Below, piece after piece: positions 34,026-45,285 of a DNA stretch of 64,000 nt. The first letter of the stretch is position 1. Each line of letters opens with the position of its first letter. Under the pieces are notes generated by a model. That model had not been told where the DNA came from and searched no databases. It worked only from the letters and a program-made list of their open reading frames with translations. Both the position numbers and the translations under genes were made by a program. Origin of the DNA: Rhypophila decipiens (Eukaryota > Ascomycota > Sordariomycetes > Sordariales > Naviculisporaceae); contig MU858091.1 in assembly GCA_033297075.1 (NCBI GenBank), positions 124,001-188,000 on the forward strand. Reading direction: 5' to 3'.

Positions 34026-35811
34026 ATGGCGTCTTCCGAAAAGAAGGTTGAGCACTCGACTGAGGAGTCCTCAGCAACAGCATCAATCAACATCGTCCCT
34101 GTCGACCCCGAGATTCCGCAGATTGATGGCGAAGCATGGAACGAGAAAGCCACCAAGCGGCTGCTCTGGAGGCTCGATACGCACATCATCCCGTTCATGT
34201 CGTTGATTTACCTGTTCGTTTGACCCAAGATTACTCTGAGCCCCTTTCTCCCCTTGCATTGTTTACATTCACCGGCCTCCTTTTCGGCCGCCCCAACTCA
34301 AAGAGCACCATCTTTGAACACCAGCTCTTACTAAACTAACATTTAACCCACAAAACGCAGACTCTGCTTCCTAGACCGCACAAACATAGGCAACGCCCGC
34401 CTCGACTCGCTAGAACAAGACCTCCACCTCACAGGCCTGCAATACAACGACTGCCTAGCAATCCTCTTCCCCTTCTACATAGCCGCCGAGATCCCCTCCA
34501 ATGTAATCCTCAAGCTCGTGCGCCCCTCCATCTGGCTGACCTTTATAATGGTCTGCTGGTCCGCCAGCATGATCGGCCAGGGCTTCGTCAAGTCATATTC
34601 TGGGCTGCTCGCCACTCGAGTCTTTCTTGGAATCTTTGAGGGCGGTTTGTTTCCCGGTGTGAATTATTACATCACGCAGTGGTACCGTCGTGACGAGTGT
34701 GGGTTCCGGATGGCCATGTTCTTTTCAGCCGCCACACTCGCTGGCGCCTTTGGAGGGATTTTGGCCAGGGGCATTGCAGAGATGAGCGGTGTTGCTGGAT
34801 TGAGTGCTTGGAGCTGGATCTTTATTCTTGAGGGATTGTTGAGTATTCTTGTTAGCGGTGCTGCGTACTGGGCTATCTGTGATTATCCTGCTACGTGAGT
34901 CCTTCCTCTCTAGGTGGTGAGTCCCGGACGTGAAACTGACCAAAATTCAAAACAGGGCCGGTTTTCTCTCCCCAGCCGAACGAACAGAAGTCCTCCGCCG
35001 GTTGCAAGCCGACTCGGGCCACCTCTCCAACGAGTACAACCCGAAATACGTCTGGCAGGCCCTCAAGGACTGGAAGATCTACATCCACTGTCTGATCTGC
35101 ATGGCCGGATTCTGCCCCATCTACAGCTTCAGCTTGTTCCTTCCGACCATCATCAAGAACATGGGATACACGGCCAACAATGCGCAGCTGATGAGCGTGC
35201 CGCCCTACGTCTGCGCTTGCTTCTTCACCGTCACGGCTAGTTGGTTCGCCGACAAGTACAAGAGACGGGGTGTTTTCTTGTTGGCATTCCAGGTTGTGGG
35301 CATTGCCGGGTTTGCAATGTTGGCCGCTACGGGGAGCCCGAGCATTCAGTATGCCGGCACTGTTTTGGCGGCAATTGGTGAGTTTACCTTCAGTTTCTCG
35401 AAGAAAGGACACTGAAAGTGATTGACAACAACAACAGGCATATACCCCCAAATCCCCCTCGGACTAGCATGGAACAGCGGCAACATCGGCGGCAGTCTCA
35501 AGCGCGGCACCGGCATCGCCATGCAAGTCATGGGCGGCAACTGCGGCGGCATCATCGCTTCATACGTCTACCTCACCAGGGACCAACCGCGCTTCATCAA
35601 GGGACACAGCATCCTCATTGGATTCGTGAGCATGGCCTTCTTTTTGACGCTGTTCATGATGATCTGGTGCAAGAGGGAGAATGCCAGACGGGATGCTGTT
35701 GCCTTGGCAGCTAACGGAACAAGTGAGAAAAAGCAAGAGCTCACCGAGGACGAGAAGAGGATGGAAGCCGAGTTGGCCGACCATGTGCCCTGGTTTCGGT
35801 ACACTGTATAA
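34026..35811 (+). CDS. MFS transporter, anion:cation symporter (ACS) type
   Basis: Four exons (34026-34213, 34361-34894, 34956-35377, 35438-35811) give 505 aa with about 12 hydrophobic segments. After a cytoplasmic N-terminus comes LWRLDTHIIPFMSLIYLLCFLDRTNIGNAR, split here by intron 1; this region defines the Tna1/Dal5-like ACS family. Further marks are ATRVFLGIFEGGLFPGVNYY, then the central loop, then GLAWNSGNIGGSLKRGTGIA. Such carriers import organic anions such as nicotinate, allantoate or related acids; the substrate cannot be read from sequence. Intron 1 uses the less common donor GTTCGT, which is required to restore the LLCFLDRTN frame. The upstream in-frame start at 33954 lacks conserved sequence. 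Confidence 0.92.
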
Positions 35812-35930
35812 AAGCAAGCCCTGGAAGCTGAGGTGTTGCAACTGGGGGACAGAATTCTTGCAAGAGAGATTACCATAGATGTCTGAGTGAATATGAGAGT
35901 GAAATGCACTTTTCAAAAAAAGTCAAAGTA

Positions 35931-36004
35931 CGCTTCCGGTGAGACTTGAACTCACAACATTCAGATTAAAAGTCTGACGCGCTAACCGATTGCGCCACGG
36001 AAGC
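35931..36004 (-). tRNA. tRNA-Lys(UUU)
   Basis: Complete cloverleaf without an intron. The 7-bp acceptor stem is GCTTCCG/CGGAAGC with discriminator G. The D arm is GCGCAATCGGTTAGCGC, and the anticodon stem CAGA/TCTG encloses CTTTTAA (anticodon TTT). The T arm contains GTTCAAG. A T7 run follows on the minus strand (35914-35920), the expected Pol III terminator. Confidence 0.96.
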
Positions 36005-36263
36005 CTCGTGACTGTTTTTGTTATAATGTCTTCTTGCCCGTGGATCTTTTTAACCCGTCGTTGGCTCGGCCGTTGTTGAAAGGATACCAGATAAGGTTTC
36101 TCGTTGTGCCGAAATTACGCCCCTTATGTCATGAAAAAGATTTAACAGTCTCCACACCAAAAGGAAAGAGCAGGGTAGTCCATTCTTCCAGTTCCAAATC
36201 CACAAAACTTTCTTGAAGAAGCCCCAGACACAGACCGAAAACAGGACGACAAAGCAACACAAC

Positions 36264-36824
36264 ATGTCGGCCCCTGAAAAACACGAGCCTTCAGCCATGA
36301 CGGTCGACCTAGAAGCCAGGTGTACTCCAAGGTCCTCTATCGACTCGGACAAGCCACTGACGGACCAAGAAGCCCCAGCTACCCCAGACAGTCAAGTCGA
36401 CCAATATCAGCCCTGTTGTCTTCTCTGTTCGCCCAATCTAGCGCCCGCCATACTCATCTACTTGATCCTCGCGTTGCTGGTTTGGTTGGGGCATTCACCC
36501 TTTGAAAGAGATGTCCAATTCCCAGACTCGACCATGGCTTGTAAGTGGAATTTGGAATTCATTTGACATGACCCAATCGGATAGATCATCCCATCGAGTT
36601 AACCAGCAGCGTTTTGATTTACAGTGCTTTTCATGTGCATCTCAAGCATCGTCGTCCTCAAATTTGGAACCCTCGTCTGGGGGGAGAGACGCTATAAACA
36701 CGAGGCAATCCTTAAGTTGCGTAGGCTCCGCTGGCCAGTAACCGGTTGTATAATCTCCCCTTTCGCGGCGCTCGGGTTCTATTGGACCTGCTACATGCTT
36801 TGCCCTTCGCTGGTCCGTGCTTGA
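36264..36824 (+). CDS. Small multi-TM membrane protein, unrecognised
   Basis: Exons 36264-36540 and 36625-36824 give 158 aa. A ~50-residue hydrophilic N-terminus (MSAPEKHEPSAMTVDLEARC) is followed by hydrophobic segments at about residues 62-78 (APAILIYLILALLVWLG), 93-112 (LLFMCISSIVVLKFGTLVWG) and 131-150. An ERRYKHEAILKLRRLRW loop lies between the last two. No family is recognised. The intron has a good GTAAGT donor and a TTTACAG acceptor, and the frame continues cleanly. Confidence 0.65.
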
Positions 36825-37170
36825 CGTTCCTCGGATAAAGGAGTCGAAGGGCATCGGCCTGCCAAGTCTCGGAGTTGGTGGAATTTAGTGTTTCTGCCGT
36901 GTACGGTTGTTGAAGGGTTCTGACTTTTGTTCAGGAGGCATATTATATTCATGGGGCACAGCATTAAGACCAAGGCGCAGTTGAGAGACAGAGTAAAGGG
37001 AATTGACTGTATTGAACAACTCGTTATAATATGTACTCGAAGTCCAGCTAATTTCCAAGTCATTTGACTCATTATCCCTCCCTCATAAGTAAACATGTCC
37101 TCATATTGGCCCATTCTTTCTTCCCAACTCCCAGTCATTATAACCTTGATGCTATGGTTGATGTGATAAT
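36825..37170. other. Convergent 3' intergenic region
   Basis: About 350 bp between two convergent 3' ends; nothing further is seen. Confidence 0.6.
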
Positions 37171-37637
37171 TTAAGCAGGGGCACAGACAGCTGGATTGAT
37201 GTTAGTTCGGCAATCGAAAAGAAGAGAGAGATGGAAGAGAGAGCAAAGGACCTACCGCAGGCCGCGGTGGCAGCATTCAAGACAGCACTAGCCTGAAGGC
37301 CGCACTTGGTCAGGACGCAGATGGCAGCGCCGGAGCGGACCCTGGCAAAGTCGACGCACATGTCGCCGAAGCTGTCGGCGGGATAGCCGAGCTTGGCGGC
37401 CGCGTCGAGGATGCATTGGCGCTGTTGTGATGGAAGATGGTTAGTGTGATGGTTCCCTTATGGGCCATGGCTGCGCTGTATATGAGATGTGTAGGATGAG
37501 ATGACACTTACGCCGCACTCGGGGACCGCCTCGACGGCGGCATCACACTCGGGGGTGTTCGCGCGAGCAAAGATCTGAGAAGGGGCAGCGTAGACGATGC
37601 TGGTGAGAGCGGCAACGATGGCGACGGAGAACTTCAT
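37171..37637 (-). CDS. Small secreted cysteine-rich CFEM-like protein
   Basis: Exons 37637-37512, 37421-37256 and 37190-37171 encode 103 aa. A signal peptide (MKFSVAIVAALTSIVYAAPS) is followed by a mature domain with exactly eight cysteines. Spacing resembles CFEM: PEC..PECGRQC, then ADSFGDMCVDF, then AICVLTKCGL and a terminal AACAVCAPA. The usual CxC after the Asp is replaced by a single Cys (DMCVDF), with the remaining Cys shifted to the C-terminal CAVC. It could be a divergent CFEM effector or haemophore-like protein. There is no anchor, so it is soluble and secreted. The last exon has only 20 nt but completes the eighth cysteine. Confidence 0.78.
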
Positions 37638-40600
37638 GTTGGCGGTTCAGGAGTTGTTTCCTTGAGGATTGTTTGATTGAAAGGGATGAGACTGAAAAGG
37701 TTGATTGGAATGCTGGATGATGAGGATAATACAGTTTTCATGTTCCCAGATAAGAGGATATCTGGCCATTCTTATACTTTTTGCCTCAAACTCTAAACAT
37801 GGTCACCCGGACTCCTACTCCTGTCCCATTGTACGTACCGTCTTGGAAGCCCCTCGCTTCTCTCTCGCCTACGCACTCGTGAAAATCACACCTGTCAACC
37901 AGAGAAAGACGTGAACCTATCGTGTCATTCAAATTGTGCAGCCGGACGGTTACCATGTCAGAAGCTGGATATGCTTCAGACCCACGTACGGACAAAGGAG
38001 ACTGCTGCACGTGTCAACGGCTACAAGGATTCGCGTAAGAGGGAGGCTTTACGAAGGCCGTTACAGCTTATTCTATGGGGTTAGTATGGGCCTCTATTCC
38101 CAGAGTGACATAGAGGCCGCCCGGCTGTTGTAGCGACGGTTGGGTATCGTGCTTTAGTGAGGCCGATATGATGAGTACTATACCAATCCGTGGAGGATAT
38201 CCCACATCCGGTAAGCTATTTTGCGGGGAAAGAACCCAGATCTGCCCTTCTACCCCGGATTTTCCCTCGAGATGGAAAGAGGCTTGTTGTGGTCCGTCCG
38301 GGGGTTGCATCCAGATCGGGCACCCACCGGTCGTTTGGCGAATTACAACACAGGCATCTTCTCGGCAAATGGCTTCTAACTTACTCGATCACTTTGCTGT
38401 GAGATCTTGGCAGGTCCGAGGTATCCTGGTTTCTGGATCGTGAGAAGCTTCAATATGTTCAACTGCCATGTGAAGTTGGGAGTCGGGCATAGATGTGCTT
38501 CTGTGTCATGGGTGATCCCATGCTGGGCCTACGTGTAAAACCACAAGAGAGGCCATCACAGTCGTATCAGCGTCTGACAGCTTCGTCCCCGTGGTCAATC
38601 ATTTCTTCATCCATGTCACCGTAGCAGCTATAGAGACGCCGTGAATATGGCAGAAAGACAATCGATGGAGACCTCTCCACAGTCTCGTCGTCACTTGATG
38701 AATTCCATGATACTCTCTTGCAGAGGGGGAGGGCTGATTCCGGTTCGGAGTGAGGTACGATCTATAGACGGTCATCAATGTTTGCATGGCTTAGGTGGTA
38801 GTGGATAAATGAAATACAAGAGCCGGCCCTTCGTAATTGGCCGTAAAGCGAGGAGATATTGATATCACATGGAGATCCAGGAAGCTTGACAGTCTTTGTT
38901 GAGCCTCTTTCATGATGGCAACATCACATGAAAATATGGCAACAGTGGAGAGTTGCCTCTTGACTGTGAGCTGGCCGTTCTTCAGTGTTTGCAAGTTGAA
39001 TCTCACTCTTGATGGTGTTAGTTGGAGTTGAGTGTGGGATCGAAGACTTTGCTGAGACTCAGCTATAGTAGACTAATAATTACCGCACATCAAGCTCTCC
39101 AAGTCTTCAAATCAATATCAAGGACCATTCTGTTTACAGGTCCTGACATTCATAGCCGAGGTTAGCAAGCCAGAGGCTGATCCAAGTCAAAGGAAAAAGA
39201 CAACGTGGGTAGTGTCTGTGGCACGGAGTAATAGGAGGATTAATCTTCCAGATTCATGCAGATATTGGAACCGACATTGGGTTACAACAATGAATGTCAC
39301 CCCGGCAGGTTTACCTAATAGGGGCCGTATGTACGTTTCACCCGAATCACTTCTGAGAGCAATGACAGATGACTTGGCAAGCACGGAGCTTTTTCTTTGA
39401 ACTCTTCCGCGCATGTATCAACTGGTGTTGTGGGAAAACATGGCAGGCTTAACCCTCTGAGCATGCTTACTGCCTTGCTTATAGGAAACAAAGCTTATGC
39501 GTCCATTATCCACACCCGAGAAAGATGTACCTTGAGTCTTGATATTAGTTCATCACCACCTTTTGTACCTACCGATGACGACTCTAGCTATAATGTGCGT
39601 CTGGTACCCTTTCCACTTTGCAAACAGATTCTAGCCTCGTTTTCACAATGGCATAAGTGAGCTGCACGGGCATCATGGTCTACTAATACATTTAGACTAG
39701 GATCCCAGATGAAGCAATCTTAGTAGGGGTGGATACCAGGCTCAAGGCACACAAGGAGACTTCCCCGAGATTGCAGGAGAGAGCTCATTGTTTTGTTTTG
39801 GCGGAAAATTAACAGGATCGGGACCTGGGGCTCTCCCAACACATTTTGTGGAGGGGTCAGTGCAACCAGAAAGACTTGACGCTGTGCTCAACAACTTCCT
39901 TGGTCCACGGATACATCGTGCTAGTACATTCAATACCTGAATACTTGAATAATAGACGCTCGGAGTCCACTTCCCTTAGCAAAGAGGACCTCTAGAAGTT
40001 ACCATGACGCGCTTGGGGGTCCTTGATGCTCAACCACTAACCGAATAGGGGTCGACTAGGGATCTAGGGTTAGTGATGGTTGCTCCTCCAGAGAGACCAT
40101 CATCACATGCCCAGCAGGGTCTGCCGAGATTCAGCTGTTTCGGTCTTTTCACCAGTCAATTAATACCCTTTGGGACGGGACAAACCAGTTTCTTGACGGC
40201 TTCACCTGGAAAAACTCCACTTGGCCGTCATCGGCATGTCAATCCGTGCATCCCTAGTGTAGAGCTGAGTGACCCCACCGCGCTGAACTTCATGTTGGGA
40301 GGAAGACGATTTACCGGGTTGGCAGCGACATCGATGATTGTTTTCTTTTTGATTCCACAACCCTCTCTCTCATTACGCTCCAGAGAAAGAAGACGAGGAC
40401 AGACATGAAGGTAGGCAACCTCGACGCCTCATAGGGGAATCCGACCCAACAAAGGCTCCTCCCCCGCAAAAGAGTTCCATCCGCAGGTGAAATCTCCGGG
40501 AAAGGGTAATTGAGATTTGTGGAGAGAAAGCGTTGTGAGGTCAACGGGCCGTTGGGTCAAGCCTCAGGGCAACGCCGGGGTCCACCGGCCCCGGCCAAGG

Positions 40601-41379
40601 ATGGCAGTTTCCCTCTTGGCCCTCATTTCCCCCGCATTTTCGTCCAGCTTTGGGGTCTTGGGCCGAGGTCTCCATTCCGGGGTAACCAAGATTTGGCTTG
40701 TGGAAACGGTGAGATGGAGATGGAGCTAGAGTGGAGGACCCTTGTTCCCTGTCACTGGTGACTGGTCCCCTTGGCCATCAAATTCAAGACAAGGTCCAAC
40801 AGGACGACTTCTTTGACTGGCGCCATGCAGGTACCACAACTGTTGACCCCAGACGCCACCATCTCCTGCCGATCAGGAACGAGTACACTACAGACGCCAA
40901 TGATTGCTAGTTGAGCTCGGGGGTCTGCCTCTATTCTTCCTACAAGCCCAATCAGAGGACCGTGTCCAAGATGAAGTTAGTCATGCTAACAATCCTTTGC
41001 AGAGACAACCCTAGATCGACCGGCTTGACAAGCTGGGGAAAATGGAGCCTTTTCTTGTTAAAGGTAGCATTAAACAAGTGCCAGTGGATGAAGGATCTCA
41101 GCGGTTTGCCAACTATTGACCAACTCGACGTCGACCCCTGACAGCCGCTCCACCGACCTCCAAGCAAGTCACGTCCAGGCAGGGAAACCAAATCATCAAA
41201 AAGGAATATCCGCTGTCATGAATCTTGGCGCGTCATGTGAAGGTCCGGCTCGAGGGTGCATAAAGCAGGTTGCATCCGAGCCAGCAAGAGGGAATCTCTC
41301 TCGTCTTCCTTCTCTCCATCCCATCTTCAGTCATTCGTTTGTCACCTGAAGCCACAGACTACCCAGACCAACCATCAAG
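37638..41379. other. Gene-poor region, about 3.7 kb
   Basis: No ORF here shows family resemblance, signal peptide plus splice support, or repeat structure. It includes the promoters of the two CFEM-type genes at either end. Confidence 0.45.
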
Positions 41380-42519
41380 ATGCTTTCTCCAAGAGTCTTT
41401 GCCATCCTGGCCGTCTACTTCGGCCTCGCCACCGCCGGTCCTCTCGCTCTTCGCCAAGAGCAGTGCGGCGGCGACTGGGAGTGCTCCAGCATTGTTGACA
41501 CCATCCCCCAGTGCGCCAGACCCTGCATCGCCGACGGTGCTGTAGAGGTCGGCTGCGACGCCGATGACTTTGTCTGCCGCTGCGAAAACAAGGACGCCAT
41601 CTCGGCCCTCGTGACCAACTGTGTCCTTTCCAGCTGTTCCATCGACGAGGCCATCTCGACCATTGGCGCCACCGACTCTCTCTGCACCTGTGTCGGAAGC
41701 AACGGCGGGCCTCAACCCGCCTGCCCACCTGCTTCCTCTGCAGCTCCTCCTCCTCCGGCATCGTCTGCCGCTCCTCCTGTTTCCTCAGCGGCTCCTCCTC
41801 CCGCCTCGTCGGCTCCCGCTCCTCCAGTGTCCTCCGCCCCGGCACCGCCATCTTACTCTGCCGCCCCGGTCCCATCCGCCAGCCCCAGCTCGTCTGCTCC
41901 CGCTCCTCCCGCTTCCTCGGCTGCCCCAGTCCCATCCTGCAGCGCAGCTCCCGCTCCCGCTCCCGCTCCCGCCCCTGCTGGACCTTGGGAGTGCCAGTCG
42001 CTCGTTGACGCCGTCCACGAGTGCGCTATCCCTTGCATCGCCGAGGGTGCCGCCTCGGTAGGCTGCGACTCTGACGACTTCACCTGCCGCTGTGACAACG
42101 CTGCCGCCATCTCCGAGGCTGCCACCACTTGTGTTCTCGGCGCCTGCGGCATTGCCACCGGTCTCGAGGTCCGCCAGCAGACTGCCGATCTCTGCACCTG
42201 CGTCGCTGCCAACCCTCCTCCTTCCGGCGACGCGCCCGAGACTCCGGCCCCTGCTCCCAGCGACGGCTGCCCTCCTCCGGCCGGACCTGGCTCCGACGAG
42301 CCCGACTATCCTACCGAGCCTCCCAAGGATGACGATGACAAGGACGAGCCCGTCACGCCCGAGCCTGAGCCCACACCTGCGCCCAGCGCCACCTCCCCTG
42401 TTGCTCCCGAGCCCAGCACTCCCGTCGATGATGTGGAGCCCCCTGTGGTCACTGCTGGTGCCGCCAAGTTCTTTGGCTCGGGCGCTGCCGCCCTCCTCGC
42501 CCTGGCTGTTGCCCTCTAA
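41380..42519 (+). CDS. Secreted double-CFEM protein, probably GPI-anchored
   Basis: 379 aa, intronless. Signal peptide MLSPRVFAILAVYFGLATAG. CFEM domain 1 spans about residues 34-105, with VGCDADDFVCRCEN and LCTCV. CFEM domain 2 spans about residues 203-275, with VGCDSDDFTCRCDN and LCTCVAAN. The domains share near-identical spacing, so they arose by internal duplication. Both keep the Asp-Asp before CxC that supplies the haem-iron ligand in known CFEM proteins. Between them lies a ~95-aa Ser/Ala/Pro-rich linker from CT-rich repeats. The tail is Pro-rich and acidic (DDDDKDE), then Gly/Ala and the hydrophobic GSGAAALLALAVAL end typical of a GPI signal. Likely role is surface haem/iron handling or adhesion. 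Confidence 0.9.
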   Translation: MLSPRVFAILAVYFGLATAGPLALRQEQCGGDWECSSIVDTIPQCARPCIADGAVEVGCDADDFVCRCENKDAISALVTNCVLSSCSIDEAISTIGATDSLCTCVGSNGGPQPACPPASSAAPPPPASSAAPPVSSAAPPPASSAPAPPVSSAPAPPSYSAAPVPSASPSSSAPAPPASSAAPVPSCSAAPAPAPAPAPAGPWECQSLVDAVHECAIPCIAEGAASVGCDSDDFTCRCDNAAAISEAATTCVLGACGIATGLEVRQQTADLCTCVAANPPPSGDAPETPAPAPSDGCPPPAGPGSDEPDYPTEPPKDDDDKDEPVTPEPEPTPAPSATSPVAPEPSTPVDDVEPPVVTAGAAKFFGSGAAALLALAVAL

Positions 42520-43294
42520 GCATCTCACTTGCCTGATGTCATGATATGGATGATGGATGAAGGATGAAGGAGTGTGTCTATATTGTGCATTCTCAAGTAT
42601 ATACATAGCAATTAATGATTAATTACCTCTACAATCTGCATTGTCATGGTGCTTTGCCTCATAGTGAATGAAATAATGGCACATGCTACCACAGGCACAG
42701 TGTCAATCGCCAACAGCTCACAAAACCAACCAACGCAGACATGCCACATGGTTGATCGACGGGGATACAGACCAACAACTGGCCGTGAACCTTGGTACTA
42801 TACCATCACCAAGCGACCGATTGGCTGTCCCCGACCAACAAAACAACACTGTTGGTGTAACGGTCCATCGATCCCTTTCCCAGACGGAGTAGCCCCCAAA
42901 GACTCGCTCGTATCTGCTAGACGAGCCGTTTGATAATTTCCCATTCCCAAACACTGTCTGTGATTCATATTCAGTCACATTCATGCTCAGACCTTGCACT
43001 GCGTGCATGTCCGTAGCGACCAGACAGCACCGTGACCGGGAGTTCGGGACGTGGATAGGCGCCGATGTGATAACTCGTTGGTACTACTCCGTAATCCGGT
43101 GGTCATTAATTGTCAACTTTGCCTCCTGACAAACCCATCTTCACAAGCTACAGTCTGCCAACCTCCTCCGTTGTCAATGCTTCCGAATGGATATAGCGTT
43201 TGTGTAATCACGACTTTCTTTCACCCTGTCCTGTTAGCACCAGTCAAGCTTGAAATCCAGCAAACTACAAAAGAAAGCCAGCTCGAGACCCAAA
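42520..43294. other. Intergenic, no gene seen
   Basis: 3' flank of the double-CFEM gene and promoter of the next gene; nothing else is discernible. Confidence 0.5.
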
Positions 43295-43789
43295 ATGAGC
43301 AAAGACAATGGTCTCGGGCACGACCAACCGGGCCTAGAAGTCGTGCCCCCGACGGCGAGAATCGACAAAACAGCGCCCGAAACCAACTACATTGAGAACG
43401 AGGCATCTCCTCCCCCCCAAGAGGTCCAGGTCAATAGCATGCAGTCGCCATTTCGACCATCGAGCCATTACGGCATCATTCCAAACTACGCCGACCCCTT
43501 TCCAGGCTACTCGAAAGAACTCGACGCAGGCATGAATCCTGGGCTGTTAGATACCACGAGCCCATACACGACCACGACGATAAACAAGACAGTATATTCA
43601 CCTGCTGCGAGGGATCTAGAGGACAACAGATCACCGATGTTATCTGCCGGAGCGGGTGATCAGCAGCTGATTAAGAAAGGACCGTTCTGGAGGAGAAGGA
43701 AATTTTGGATCATTGTTGGGAGTGTCGCGGGGGTTATTCTCGTCATAGGGGCGATTGTTGGAGGTGTTTTGGGGAGTCAGGGAGATTAG
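43295..43789 (+). CDS. Small C-terminally anchored membrane protein, unrecognised
   Basis: 164 aa, single exon, from the ATG reading MSKDNGLGHD; the frame is open earlier only from a TTG. The first ~130 residues are hydrophilic, disordered-looking, rich in Pro and Ser, with SSHYGIIPNYADPFPGY. Then comes a basic WRRRKFW and one TM helix (IIVGSVAGVILVIGAIVGGVLG) a few residues from the end. Topology is that of a tail-anchored or truncated type II protein. In many ascomycetes, proteins with this head and TM continue into a long ectodomain; here a stop follows the helix. Function unknown. Confidence 0.65.
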   Translation: MSKDNGLGHDQPGLEVVPPTARIDKTAPETNYIENEASPPPQEVQVNSMQSPFRPSSHYGIIPNYADPFPGYSKELDAGMNPGLLDTTSPYTTTTINKTVYSPAARDLEDNRSPMLSAGAGDQQLIKKGPFWRRRKFWIIVGSVAGVILVIGAIVGGVLGSQGD

Positions 43790-44145
43790 ACACGGACTGA
43801 TGTTATCTTGACGGTAGGTGCTAAGTAGCATTTCGACGGTCTTGGTGGCGAGGGAAGGATACTATATCGGAAGAAGGGACCAAAGAGTCGAGTACAGATT
43901 TACCATTTACGATACCTTGTAATGTAATCAAACAAGCCAAGTCTTTAGTCTGATCAAAATGCGTGTTTCGTATTCCAATATCTTGCGATATGTCTCTATG
44001 ATCTATCCAACTTGAATATACTCTCAAAGAAGAAACGATTCCAAAGCCAAAACACCAACAATCTCATCCCCATCAGAAGGAAAACATTGCCAAAGATCTT
44101 GCCAGCATCCCAAAGTCTCATCTATGGTATAAATGAGAACCCCGC
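43790..44145. other. Convergent 3' intergenic region
   Basis: 3' flanks of two convergent genes; nothing else is seen. Confidence 0.6.
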
Positions 44146-45285
44146 TTAGGCCGCAAACTCCCTAGCCATCAACTTGAACGACTTGGAGACAGGCTTGCAC
44201 TCGTCCCCATCAATCTCTTCATTCACAGGCGTAACCACAACGCCCTTGCCCTGACCCTGTCCACAATACTGCGTACAACCATTCAACTCGCCGTGCTCAC
44301 TCTCATCCGCGCCGTCTCTCAACTTGAGAATCTCACTAAACTTGAAGTTGCCCCTCTTGCCTCCCACCGCCGAGTCAATCTCACAGCTGGCCGTGTACTG
44401 GGCCGAGTTGGCACCTGAGGTATTACACTGCTGCGGCGAGTTCTTGTTCCTCAGCGAAGTAGGATACTCGATGCTAAAGACTGGCTTGTTTTGAGTAATG
44501 TAAGGTTGGAAATCAGCGCAGAATGCCCTGTCCGCTTCATTTCGCAAGTTCTTGCAATCTTCTAGCACTGCAAAATCCAAAACCGAGTTGAGAGACGAGA
44601 CGAGCTCTGGGGCGTTTTTCTGGCCAATGAGGAGGGTATTCCCCCTTTTCGTCTTTAGACCATGGGCAGTGGTCGCCAGGGTAGTCATGAGCTTGATGTA
44701 ATCTTGTTGGTTGAGGTTGAAGCCCGTGTCGGCGCTGTAGCCGTCGATGTTGTCTGGATCGACACCGTCACAGCCTAGGTTGGCGGCTGTAGTGACCCGG
44801 TTCTTGAGAAGGTCAATGGCGGTGGTGTTTCTGATGTTGATCCATTTCTCTTCGCTGAAGGGGGGGTCGTAGGAATTGCCCAGGAGGGACTTGTACTCGG
44901 GCTTTTGCCAGACCGTGTCCCAGTCGCAGTCTGAGGGCTGGGCGAGGCCCGCGTTGAAGTAGCAGATTATGCTGACGTTGGGGATTTTGCTCTGTTTTTG
45001 TGCCAAGGTTAGCGGGTGATTTCACTGATTTGAGCTCAGGGGTATTCGGAGGTATTACTAGCAACGTACACGAAGGGTAGTGATGATATCGGGGTGTCGC
45101 TGCAGATGATACAGATCCAGGTCCCAGACGAGCGCGTCGGTGGGAGTCAAAGTCTTGGTAATGTCCAGACTGGCCATGATGTCGATCTGCCATTTCACGC
45201 CAGGAACAAAGTTGGCTGGCTTGACCACCTGGGCGGCTGCGCCAGTGGCCAAAAGAGGGATAATACAAGACTTGGATTGCTTCAT
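44146..45285 (-). CDS. Secreted GH114 glycoside hydrolase (endo-polygalactosaminidase type)
   Basis: Exons 45285-45070 and 44991-44146 give 353 aa. Start MKQSKSCIIPLLATGAAAQ is a signal peptide, preferred over an in-frame ATG 29 codons upstream. GH114 features are a WQID...DITKT opening strand, ALVWDLDLYH, IICYFNAG directly after the splice, and the (beta/alpha)8 signature CDGVDPDNIDGYSADTGF with clustered acidic residues. LLIGQKNAPEL, LEDCKNL and a cysteine-bearing C-terminus follow. Characterised members cut alpha-1,4-linked galactosamine, and fungal relatives act on galactosaminogalactan. That substrate is an inference from the family. Confidence 0.88.

Noticed and set aside
41785..42606. 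273-codon minus-strand ORF
   Set aside because: Antisense shadow of the double-CFEM gene, Arg/Gly-rich from GC-biased codons.
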